Shown one piece after another: positions 34,021-42,090 of a DNA stretch of 64,000 bases. A model generated the notes under the pieces. It saw nothing but the letters and a program-made list of their open reading frames with translations. It had not been told where the DNA came from and did no database searches. Made by a program: the position numbers and the translations under genes. Each line of letters begins with the position of its first letter. Within the stretch, counting starts at the first letter, position 1. The DNA is taken from positions 2,356,001 through 2,420,000 of the forward strand of contig AP017605.1 in NCBI GenBank assembly GCA_002356515.1, in the 5' to 3' direction. The DNA is from Mesorhizobium loti (GTDB lineage Bacteria > Pseudomonadota > Alphaproteobacteria > Rhizobiales > Rhizobiaceae).

Positions 34021-34950
34021 ATGACGATACTGCGAGATTTGCCGCTTTCCGGTTTACGGGCGCTGGTGGCCGCCGCCAGGGCCGGCAGCCTGACGCGCGC
34101 CGCCGAAGAGTTGGGCGTCACGCCCGGCGCCATCGGCCACCAGATCCGGCAGTTGGAAGAACGGCTCGGCGCCAAGCTGGTGCGGCGCGAAGGCAATGGC
34201 ATCGTTCTCACCCGTGCCGCAGAGGCCGCCCTGCCCGACATCGACCGCGGCTTCGACGCGCTCGCCTCCGGCATGCGGCGGCTGCGCTTCGAACGGCAGG
34301 CCGAGACCTTCACCATCTCGGCCGATCCCTCCTTCGCCTCGCTTTGGCTCGCGCCACGCCTTGCGATGGTGCGGCCGGCCCTGGGGCGGCTCGAGGTCCG
34401 CATCGTCGCGTCCGTAGCGCTCGATGCCATGGCGGAGGAAGGCGTCGACCTCGCGATCAGCTACCGCAAGGGATCGGCATCGGACATCGCGGCGCTCGAC
34501 CTCTTCACCGAACGGGTCATCCCGGCCTGCGCGCCGGCGCTGGTCGAGGGGCATGTCGGTCCAGACAGGGCCGAAATGCTGGACAGGATGCCGCTGCTGC
34601 ATATCGACCCGACGATGGGCGACGATGTCTACCCCACCTGGCGGGGCTGGTTCACCGCGGCGGGACGGCAAAGGAAAGACATCGACCAGGGTCCGCGCTT
34701 CGGGTTGACCATCGTCGCGGCGCAAGCGGCGATCGCCGGCATGGGCGCGCTTCTGGCCAGCGAATTGGTGCTGCGCCGCCATCTCGACGCGGGCCATCTC
34801 GTCGAAATCTCGCGCGAAATACCGGCACTGACCATCAAGCGTCGCATCGTCTGGCCTGAACACGGCCCGAAGGCACGCCGCGCCGCGGCGGTGGCGGCGG
34901 CGCTCCTGGCGGCGGCCGACACCGGCATCGATGGCGCCCTGCCCGCTTGA
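34021..34950 (+). CDS. LysR-family regulator (GcvA-like)
   Basis: The 309-residue protein has the N-terminal helix-turn-helix LPLSGLRALVAAARAGSLTR, with AAEELGVTPGAIGHQIRQLE, and a periplasmic-binding-protein-like effector domain. The opening and the AAxxGSLTRAAEELGVT pattern are those of the GcvA group. It should regulate the divergent dioxygenase gene and itself. The effector is unknown but may be the dioxygenase substrate or product, such as a betaine. Confidence 0.87.
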   Translation: MTILRDLPLSGLRALVAAARAGSLTRAAEELGVTPGAIGHQIRQLEERLGAKLVRREGNGIVLTRAAEAALPDIDRGFDALASGMRRLRFERQAETFTISADPSFASLWLAPRLAMVRPALGRLEVRIVASVALDAMAEEGVDLAISYRKGSASDIAALDLFTERVIPACAPALVEGHVGPDRAEMLDRMPLLHIDPTMGDDVYPTWRGWFTAAGRQRKDIDQGPRFGLTIVAAQAAIAGMGALLASELVLRRHLDAGHLVEISREIPALTIKRRIVWPEHGPKARRAAAVAAALLAAADTGIDGALPA

Positions 34951-34954
34951 AACT

Positions 34955-35233
34955 CTAGAAAAACCGCCGCTGGAGCCGCAGCAGCCCGGCCATGGCGCCG
35001 GCGATCAGCGCGTTCGATATCACGCCGATCGCGGCGGTCGTCCAGGCGACATCACCCGACTGGCCGAATATGACGAACGGAAATCCGGTGGCGATGGCGA
35101 CAATCGCCGCGAGCAATCCAAGCCAGCCCATGCCCGGCCGCTTGACCAGGCGGCTAAGGAAATAGGCGATCCCGACCAGCAGGATCCTGAGCGGGTCCAA
35201 TATCTGGGTGATGACAATGGCGGTCAGAAGCAT
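34955..35233 (-). CDS. Small hydrophobic membrane protein
   Basis: The 92-residue product has three predicted helices, including LLTAIVITQILDPLRILLVG and WLGLLAAIVAIATGFPFVIF. The frame is open to 35302, but the ATG ending at 35233 avoids overlap with the hydrolase gene. It reads in the same direction as the hydrolase and the long membrane protein upstream, so it may be the last gene of that operon. No family is recognised. Confidence 0.6.
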   Translation of the reverse strand: MLLTAIVITQILDPLRILLVGIAYFLSRLVKRPGMGWLGLLAAIVAIATGFPFVIFGQSGDVAWTTAAIGVISNALIAGAMAGLLRLQRRFF

Positions 35234-35265
35234 GTGCAAGAACTGAACTGGAGTGCCAAAAGGTC

Positions 35266-36201
35266 TTATCGCGAAAACCCGTGCAGCCGCGCAAGCAGCC
35301 ACTGCAGCGGATTGCCGACGAACGCGCGGGTGACGAACGTGTCGTGGGCGGCATCGGAGGCAAGCAGGGCGATGGTGCCGGCTTCCAGGCGGCGGGGCGG
35401 ATCGGAGCTGGCGTTGATGCCTTGGCCCGCCAGCAACTGCCTGATCTCGGCATTGCCGGAGGCCGAGGATTTGCCATAGGCGCTGACGAAGAAACGCTTC
35501 CGGTGCTGCGCGACCCAGTTGGCGAAAATGTCGGCCTCGTCGAAGACGGCGTCGAGCAGGATGACGCCGAGCAGGCGCCCGCCGATGTCGCCGTTCCTGA
35601 GAATGAAAGCGGTCGGATTGTAGCCCCCACTATAGGCCACCAGCACCACCGGTGCGGCCTCGAACTTCGCCGCCTTGGCGACGGTCAGCCTCGCCAGTCC
35701 TTGCGCGGCCTCAGCCATGAATTTAGCAAAATAGCCCGGCGTCCAGAAATTGCCGGCGCTGGAATCCTGCGCATTGCTGGCGAATTGCGGCGCCACCAGA
35801 ACGGCATTGAGGCCGGACGCCTCGACCTGCGCGACCACACGCTGGCGGCCGACCACATCGCGCTGCAAGGTGGCGCCATTGCCGTGAAAGAACACCACGA
35901 TGACCGCCGGCTTGGCCGGATCGAACCCTTTCGGCACCGCCAGCAGCGTCGATCGGTCGGAATAGGTCTCGTCCTCCCAGTAGATGCCGCCGCGCGGCGA
36001 GGTGTGGCCGCGCCTTCCGTCCGCCGCCGTGACGTCGAGGAACGGCGCCTCGCCGTCGGGCAGTTTGCCGCGGTAGGGAAAGGGTGATGCCTTGAACGGC
36101 ACGATGGTCGAGATAGCCTTGTGCAAGCGTGCCCCCTCACTTGCCACCGGAAACGCCGCCGTGGCCAGCAATCCGGCAACGATGGCGCGCCGGTCCGGCA
36201 T
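35266..36201 (-). CDS. Alpha/beta-hydrolase fold protein, probably exported
   Basis: The 311-residue product begins with a possible signal segment with an arginine pair (PDRRAIVAGLLATAAFPVAS). The hydrolase core includes VIVVFFHGNGATLQRDVVG near residue 99, the nucleophile elbow AYSGG in VLVAYSGGYNPTAFIL near 188 and a late histidine in AAHDTFV. It could be an esterase or peptidase; substrate unknown. Its start overlaps the stop of the spermidine-synthase-like gene by one base (TGATG), so the two are translationally coupled. Confidence 0.72.
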   Translation of the reverse strand: MPDRRAIVAGLLATAAFPVASEGARLHKAISTIVPFKASPFPYRGKLPDGEAPFLDVTAADGRRGHTSPRGGIYWEDETYSDRSTLLAVPKGFDPAKPAVIVVFFHGNGATLQRDVVGRQRVVAQVEASGLNAVLVAPQFASNAQDSSAGNFWTPGYFAKFMAEAAQGLARLTVAKAAKFEAAPVVLVAYSGGYNPTAFILRNGDIGGRLLGVILLDAVFDEADIFANWVAQHRKRFFVSAYGKSSASGNAEIRQLLAGQGINASSDPPRRLEAGTIALLASDAAHDTFVTRAFVGNPLQWLLARLHGFSR

Positions 36202-38909
36202 CAGGCCGCCACCAGCCGCAAATCAGGTGCCTTCGACGGCAGCAGCACGGCGAAGAAGGCCGGGATGGCGATGAGATAGGCGATCGCCGACCATTGCAGC
36301 ACGGCGCTCAGCCCAAAGCTGGTGGCGACGATCGGCACGGCGGCCGAGCCGATCACCGAGAAACAGCCATTGATGCCCCAGGCCCAGACGAACAGATGCT
36401 CCTTGCCGAGCCGCGCCAGCCAGGTCATGGCGGTGGCCATCGGCATGCCCATCAGGAAGGCCGGTGGCGACACCAGCAGGAAGCAGAGCAGCAGCCGCAC
36501 CGCATAGGGATAGGCGCCGATCCAGTCGAGCACCGGCGAAAGATAGAAGCCGTAGGCGAGCAGCAGCAGGCAGACCGCCAGCAGGACAACCGGCAGCAGC
36601 GTTCTGGCGCGGTCGAAGATGCGCTCGGCAAACAGGCTGCCGAGACCGGAAAACACCAGCATCGAGGAGATCAGCACCGAGGCCGAAACGGTCGGATTGG
36701 CGAGCGCCACGGTGAAGCGGCTGATCAGCCCGACCTCGACCATGATGTAGCCGAGGCCGAGACAGGCGAAATAGAGGATGGTGCCGAGCTTGCCGCGCGA
36801 ACGCGAGAACACGATGCGCCAGCCGAAGATTACGGGCAGCAGCACCAGCGACGCCGCCGTGATGCAGGCAATGCCGAGCGTCGCCCAGATCAAGAGATAG
36901 CCCCAATCGTCCTGGAACAGGTCGAGCCGGTCCAGCGTGCGCGGCAGGTCGGCGACCTTCACATAAGCGGCGAAATAGGGCTGGTCGTTGCTCAGCGCCC
37001 GTGCGTCGAAGACATAGTCGCCGGCAAGTTTTTCCCAGCCGCCGGTCAACAGCGCGTGCCAGGCCATGCGCTGCAGTTCCGTCGCCGGCAGCACCTGCGG
37101 GCCGGTGTCGCCGCCGGCGCCCGCACAGGCATCGAGCGTCGGATCGGCCGGCGCCGTAGGGTCGCAATCGGGGTTGACCGGGGCGGTCGGGTCGGCGGGC
37201 GCGGTCGCATCGGCGGCCGGCTGCTGCGTCAGTGTCGCGTCCTGTCCGCTGCCGAAGATCGAGGCGCGGTAATCATCGAGCACCTTTTGCGCGCCCGAAC
37301 CGTCATAAACCATTCCGGGATAATAGACTTCCTCCCAGGACATCGACTTGGTGTAGTCGCGCAGCGTCTTGATCTCGGCCTCGGTGAAGCCGCCGCGCTT
37401 GAACAACACGGTCGTGGTCGAGAGGTAGCTCGACACGGCGAAGATGTCGTTGGCCGCACCTTGCGGGTCGAAGGTTTTCGCTGCCTCGGCGATGGTCGAA
37501 TAGAGCTTCAGCACCGATTTCGGCGGCTCTTCCTTGTTCCACAAGGTGATCGAGAGCACGCCGCCATCGGCCAGCGCGTGCATGTAGCTCAGCATCGCTT
37601 CGCGCGTGTAGGCGTATTTCTCCGAGATGGCGAAGCCGCCGGGATTGGACAGGCCGACACTGTCGGCGAGGCTGAGGTCGATGACGTCGTAGCGCTCGGC
37701 GGTGTTGGCGAGGAACAGCCGCCCGTCATAGTCGATCACCCTCAGCCGCGGCTCGGCGAGGATATCGCCGGTGACATCCTTCAGCACCGGGTCGCGGAAC
37801 GCCAGCAATGTCATCGGGTTGCTCTCGGCGACGGTCACAGAGGTGGAACCGGCATTGAGCGCGGCCTGCGTGGAGATGCCGCCGCCGAACTGCACGACGA
37901 ATGTCCTGGGCTTGTCCTTGATGACATAGGGATAGTGCATCGGCAGGTAGCGGAAATAGACCTGCTCGGCCGGCGCCAGATTGCGCATGATGCCTTCCGG
38001 CCCGTCGCCGTCGCGATACATGCCAACATAGGTGTTGGCCGGCACTTCGGGCATGCCGAAGGCGGCATTGTCGCTCAGGCCCGGCGCGAAATGCATGTAG
38101 GAGCTGGCATAGACCTGCAGGTCGCCGAAGGGCGAGACGCTACGGTAGATGCGCTTGCCGTCCGGAAAGTTGCGGGCATAGGCGACGCCCTTGTACTGCG
38201 ACACGGCAATGTCGGGGATGCCGAGCAGGCCGGGCAGCGTGAGGTAGCCTGATATAGACAGCGCCGCGACGACCACGCCGGCAACAACGCTCTTCCAGGC
38301 TCCGAACGCGAAGAACCACAGCAGCGAGCCGGCGGCCCAGAGCAGCAGCGGCACGACGATGATGGTTTCCGGCGCGAACAGATAGAGCGACACCAGAACG
38401 ACGAGGCCGGCGAGCCCCGAGCCGGTGAGGTCAGCGAAATAGACGCGGCCGAAGGCCGTGCGGCTCTTCAGGAAGACGATGCCGAGGAAGAACGCGCCGG
38501 CCAGGAACGGCAGGAGATAAAGCAGGAAATTGGCGAGCAGCCGCCATTTCTGCGCGGGGTCGGAAACCAGGAAGATGGCGTTGAACGGCACCGTCTGCGC
38601 AACCAGGTTGGAGCCGACGACAAGCGGGCCGATCAGCAGCAGTGCCGCGGTAGCGGCACCCTGCCAGTGGCGGTCGAACCAGCCCTTGCCGGCGAAGATG
38701 ACGACGCTGGACAGCGAGAAGCCGAGCATGGCGAGGCTGACCACCAGCGAGCCGAAATGCGACCAGCTGCCGACGGCGAACACCCGCATCACCGCGATCT
38801 GCAGCGCGATGATGGCGCCGGCGATCAGTCCGACCGCGAGATAGTGCGCGAGCCGCGGCGCCTCCAGCGAGGCGATGCTTGGACGAGAGGTCGATACGAC
38901 AGCCGTCAT
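36201..38909 (-). CDS. Spermidine-synthase-like methyltransferase-fold protein with flanking membrane domains
   Basis: This 902-residue protein has about seven N-terminal helices, a central soluble domain and about seven C-terminal helices. The central domain holds a Rossmann site, VVQFGGGISTQAALNAGS, ending in the acidic VAESNP, and ERYDVIDLSLADSV. These resemble spermidine synthase / SAM-binding proteins fused to membrane domains. Polyamine synthesis itself is doubtful. A low-complexity insert near residues 555-605 repeats TAPADPT and contains two cysteines. It is followed by the coupled hydrolase. A role in lipid or cell-surface modification is possible but not shown. Confidence 0.75.
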   Translation of the reverse strand: MTAVVSTSRPSIASLEAPRLAHYLAVGLIAGAIIALQIAVMRVFAVGSWSHFGSLVVSLAMLGFSLSSVVIFAGKGWFDRHWQGAATAALLLIGPLVVGSNLVAQTVPFNAIFLVSDPAQKWRLLANFLLYLLPFLAGAFFLGIVFLKSRTAFGRVYFADLTGSGLAGLVVLVSLYLFAPETIIVVPLLLWAAGSLLWFFAFGAWKSVVAGVVVAALSISGYLTLPGLLGIPDIAVSQYKGVAYARNFPDGKRIYRSVSPFGDLQVYASSYMHFAPGLSDNAAFGMPEVPANTYVGMYRDGDGPEGIMRNLAPAEQVYFRYLPMHYPYVIKDKPRTFVVQFGGGISTQAALNAGSTSVTVAESNPMTLLAFRDPVLKDVTGDILAEPRLRVIDYDGRLFLANTAERYDVIDLSLADSVGLSNPGGFAISEKYAYTREAMLSYMHALADGGVLSITLWNKEEPPKSVLKLYSTIAEAAKTFDPQGAANDIFAVSSYLSTTTVLFKRGGFTEAEIKTLRDYTKSMSWEEVYYPGMVYDGSGAQKVLDDYRASIFGSGQDATLTQQPAADATAPADPTAPVNPDCDPTAPADPTLDACAGAGGDTGPQVLPATELQRMAWHALLTGGWEKLAGDYVFDARALSNDQPYFAAYVKVADLPRTLDRLDLFQDDWGYLLIWATLGIACITAASLVLLPVIFGWRIVFSRSRGKLGTILYFACLGLGYIMVEVGLISRFTVALANPTVSASVLISSMLVFSGLGSLFAERIFDRARTLLPVVLLAVCLLLLAYGFYLSPVLDWIGAYPYAVRLLLCFLLVSPPAFLMGMPMATAMTWLARLGKEHLFVWAWGINGCFSVIGSAAVPIVATSFGLSAVLQWSAIAYLIAIPAFFAVLLPSKAPDLRLVAA

Positions 38910-38955
38910 TCAGGCCCCTTGATGCGGCGGTTTAGCTCGGCACCGACGCGGCAAC

Positions 38956-39825
38956 TCAACCGTTATGCGTGCCGACGATCTGGTCGCCTTCGAGCTTGGT
39001 GAACGGCACGAACGGCACCACCTTGCCATTGTAGATGTCCGAGCGGACGATGTTGAACGTGCCGTCGGCAAGCTGCTGCTTGATCACCTTGAGCACGTGC
39101 TGGGCGCCCGGCGGGCCGACCGGAATGACCATCACGCCATTAGGCTTGAGCTGCTGCAGCAGTGACGGCGGAATATGGTCGATGCCGCAGGTGACGATGA
39201 TCTTGTCGAACGGGCCGACGCTTTCCCAGCCATAATAGCCGTCGGCATTGCGGCTGGTGACTGAGCCGAACACGCTGTAGCCGCGATCGATCAGCCCGTC
39301 ATAGGTGCGCCGCGTGCGCTGCGCCAGCGGATTGATGATCTCGATCGTGTGCACCTTGTCGGTGAGGTTGGCGAGATAGGCCGACTGGTAACCGGAACCG
39401 GTGCCGACCTCGAGCACGGCTTCGCCGAACTGCACGTCGATGGCCGTCGTCATGCGTCCGACCAGATGCGGGCCGGAAATGGTCACGCCATAGCCGATGT
39501 CGAGGAAGGCATGGTCATAGGCGCGCCCCAGATTCTGCGGCAGCACGAATTCTTCACGCGGCGTCGAAAGGAAGGCGCGCTTGTTGCGGTCGTCCAGAAC
39601 ATCCTTGTTGTAGACCATGATCTGGAAGCGATCGAATCGCTCGGCCAAGAACTTGGGATCCTCGCCGCGATTGGCCACCATCCACTCGATGAACGCTTTT
39701 TTATCGCTCAACGGCACTTCGGCATTGCGGTCGTAGGGCACCGGCAAGGCAGCCCTGACGGTGGCTGGAAGAATGGAGAACGCCGCCGCACCCGCCGACA
39801 GCGTCAAGAAATCCCGACGCTTCAT
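38956..39825 (-). CDS. Tat-exported protein-L-isoaspartate methyltransferase-like protein
   Basis: The start is the ATG ending at 39825, behind GGAGG. The 289-residue product begins with a twin-arginine signal, KRRDFLTLSAGAAAFSILPA. The rest is a PCMT domain: VGRMTTAIDVQFGEAVLEVG, then TGSGYQSAYLANLTDKVHTI. The AdoMet motif VLEVGTGSGYQSAYLA is intact. Ordinary isoaspartyl methyltransferases are cytoplasmic repair enzymes; a Tat signal implies a periplasmic protein. How AdoMet would be available there is unclear, so either it is exported with cofactor bound, stays membrane-anchored, or acts differently. Confidence 0.8.
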   Translation of the reverse strand: MKRRDFLTLSAGAAAFSILPATVRAALPVPYDRNAEVPLSDKKAFIEWMVANRGEDPKFLAERFDRFQIMVYNKDVLDDRNKRAFLSTPREEFVLPQNLGRAYDHAFLDIGYGVTISGPHLVGRMTTAIDVQFGEAVLEVGTGSGYQSAYLANLTDKVHTIEIINPLAQRTRRTYDGLIDRGYSVFGSVTSRNADGYYGWESVGPFDKIIVTCGIDHIPPSLLQQLKPNGVMVIPVGPPGAQHVLKVIKQQLADGTFNIVRSDIYNGKVVPFVPFTKLEGDQIVGTHNG

Positions 39826-40345
39826 GGAAAAAGCCTCCAGAAGTGGCCTTTGCCACCCCAAAACCAAGCACTTCAACGGGATTGCACCGCCTCCCAAAAC
39901 GAGTCAATGGCCGTCGGGAGGTGGGCGTCCGGGCCGGAAAATTGTTGCAAACGGGCAACAGTTTTTTGCGATGCCATCGGCCTTTTTCAGCACCTTGGAA
40001 TGGCGCGCCGCATTGCCGCAGGGCCCGCTGGAGCGCCTTTGCCTTAAATTAGCAAGAGCTGTTGCGCTTGACTCGGCCGTCAAAAACAGGCAGCAAACCT
40101 GGATCGGAAGGGCTGAAATACCGCGTGCATGATCGTGGACGAGCCTTTTTTGGCACAAAGTCCACGTCTCAAAGTTGGTTTTGAGAGGGATTGGTTAACC
40201 AACTTTGTCCATATTTTGAAGCAATCGGCAATCAACGACAGGCGCGGCAAACGCGTCGGGGACCACCCTGGGATCACTCGCAGAATGGTCGTCGCGGCTG
40301 ACAAGGCCACGTACGGGGAAAACCGATTGGAGCGAGATTGGTTGC
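39826..40345. other. Long divergent intergenic region with a ten-base inverted repeat
   Basis: No gene is evident in these 520 bases between the PCMT-like and Tlde1-domain genes. AAAGTTGGTT (40171-40180) and AACCAACTTT (40197-40206) are a perfect inverted repeat around 16 bases, overlapping the smaller palindrome TTGGTTAACCAA. It lies about 140 bases before the rightward gene and could be an operator or a transcript hairpin. CTTGAC at 40058 is a possible rightward -35 element. Confidence 0.4.
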
Positions 40346-41962
40346 ATGGCGTTGTCGAGTAAACACAAAATAATCTGGGACCAACGCGAAGGCGGCGAGT
40401 TCGTCGATGCGCAGCGTGCCCCTTCCTTCAACCCGAAACGGATCCGCTGGGTCGCTGTGCCCGGTGCCAGCGCCGCCGTCGGCCTGTGGCTGATCGGCAC
40501 CATGGCCGGCCTCAGTTCCGTCGGCGCTTCGTTGTCGGCGACGTCGGGCGGCCTGCCGCAGACGCTGGCAATGCCGGGCTCGCTGGCGATGGCCGATCCC
40601 CTGAAACAGCATTTCCTGAGGTCGTCGGCGCCATTCGTGCTGGCCAATGCCCATGGTGGCGCGCAGGCCCTGCATGACCACGCCGTGCAATGCGGCGCCA
40701 GCTGCTTCAAGCTGGCCAGGGTGAGCCCGCTGGCGGAGAAATCCGCGCGCCTGGTGGTTCATGCAAAGCCGGAACAGCCAATCCTGAAGTCGAAGGCGCA
40801 GGAGCGCTTCGAACGCATGGAAGCGTCGCTGTCGCCGACCAAGCTCGCCGCCGCCTTTGCCGGCGCCGGCAAGCCTGTCGCCACGGCCGACCGTCCGGTG
40901 ATTTCCAGCATCGGGGCGCAGATTACCGAGGCGTCGCTGGTGCCGTCCGTCCAGGTCGTGGCCAGCCTGTCGGATGACATGCCGGCTCCAGCGGCGGAAC
41001 GCTTCGCCCGCGCCGATACCGTCGTCCAGACCGCGCCGGCACCGCAGGGCTTTGCCCAGTCGCAAACACCCGACAACGCACAGTTGGCGCTGGCCCTCGT
41101 CGAGTCGATGCCGGTCGATGACGAGGCATTCGCCTCGCCGCTGCCGATGACCGAATCCTCGGCCGATGTCGCGGTCGCGCCAGTCGAGACCCAGCAGCAA
41201 CAGCCCGGCGACGCCGCCGCGCTGCCGGATGCACTAACCGACGACGTGCCGCTGCCGACCCGTCGCCCGCAGTATGACACGCCGCAGCCCAAGGCCGTGG
41301 AACAGGACAGGCCCGCGCCGCAGCCCAAGATTGCTCAGCCCAAGATCGCGCAGCAGAAACCGGCGCCGCAAGCGAAGCCGGTCCAGCAGGCACAGCAGCC
41401 GACAAGGCCGGCCAGGACCGGCCGGTCTGGCGAGGGCGGCGATGTGCTGGCCTATGCCAAGCCGGACATGCCCTCGGGCGGCCTTGGCCAGGCGTTCAGG
41501 AACCTGTTCAACGGGCCGGGCGGCGGAAGCGGCGCGGGCCACGGCGTCGCCGTCTATGACATCAGCGCCAAGACCGTCTACATGCCGGACGGCCAGCGGC
41601 TCGAGGCGCATTCCGGTCTCGGCGCCATGGTCGACCAGCCGCGCTATGTCCACGTCAAGGATCGTGGTCCGACGCCGCCCAACACCTACAATCTGTCGCT
41701 GCGTGAATCCCGCTTCCATGGCGTCGAGGCCATACGTCTGACCCCGGTCGGCGGCGGCAACAAGTACAACCGCGACGGCCTGCTCGCCCACACCTACATG
41801 CTGCGCGGCGGCCGCGCCGAGTCCAATGGCTGCGTCGTCTTCAGGGACTATTCCCGCTTCCTCGCCGCCTTCAAGAAGGGCAAGGTCACACGTCTCGTCG
41901 TGGTGCCGCGCCTGAACGGATCACCGACCCAGGTGGCAACGGACAACGCACGCGGCGCCTGA
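40346..41962 (+). CDS. Membrane-anchored Tlde1/DUF2778-domain protein
   Basis: The 538-residue protein has a cytoplasmic N-terminus, one helix at about residues 35-57 (VAVPGASAAVGLWLIGTMAG), a long Ala/Pro/Gln-rich periplasmic stretch with PKIAQ repeats and a C-terminal domain from about 375. That domain carries HSGLGAMVD, RGPTPPNTYNL and SNGCVVF, matching the DUF2778/Tlde1 fold with its His and Cys catalytic pair, related to L,D-transpeptidases. Known Tlde1 proteins are type VI secretion toxins that cut or modify peptidoglycan. Here the anchor and lack of secretion genes point instead to a cell-wall enzyme of the host. Confidence 0.8.
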   Translation: MALSSKHKIIWDQREGGEFVDAQRAPSFNPKRIRWVAVPGASAAVGLWLIGTMAGLSSVGASLSATSGGLPQTLAMPGSLAMADPLKQHFLRSSAPFVLANAHGGAQALHDHAVQCGASCFKLARVSPLAEKSARLVVHAKPEQPILKSKAQERFERMEASLSPTKLAAAFAGAGKPVATADRPVISSIGAQITEASLVPSVQVVASLSDDMPAPAAERFARADTVVQTAPAPQGFAQSQTPDNAQLALALVESMPVDDEAFASPLPMTESSADVAVAPVETQQQQPGDAAALPDALTDDVPLPTRRPQYDTPQPKAVEQDRPAPQPKIAQPKIAQQKPAPQAKPVQQAQQPTRPARTGRSGEGGDVLAYAKPDMPSGGLGQAFRNLFNGPGGGSGAGHGVAVYDISAKTVYMPDGQRLEAHSGLGAMVDQPRYVHVKDRGPTPPNTYNLSLRESRFHGVEAIRLTPVGGGNKYNRDGLLAHTYMLRGGRAESNGCVVFRDYSRFLAAFKKGKVTRLVVVPRLNGSPTQVATDNARGA

Positions 41963-41997
41963 CCGTGACAGGCAGGCGTCCTTCTGCACCTGCCTCC

Positions 41998-42019
41998 TCC
42001 TGACAGCCTTCTGTCAGGA
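41998..42019 (+). terminator. Perfect hairpin between the Tlde1-domain gene and uvrB
   Basis: TCCTGACAG-CCTT-CTGTCAGGA forms a nine-pair stem 36 bases after the stop codon. No T-run follows, so it may be a weak terminator or processing site. Confidence 0.4.
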
Positions 42020-42090
42020 GCTGCATCCGGGCATGCGGCTTGCCTCATCGCGCTCTTTCCATTTTCGCCAAGACCTCCCATATTCGGGTC

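Noticed and set aside
36201..38909. Polyamine biosynthesis gene speE
   Set aside because: Length, membrane domains and the low-complexity insert do not fit a soluble spermidine synthase.
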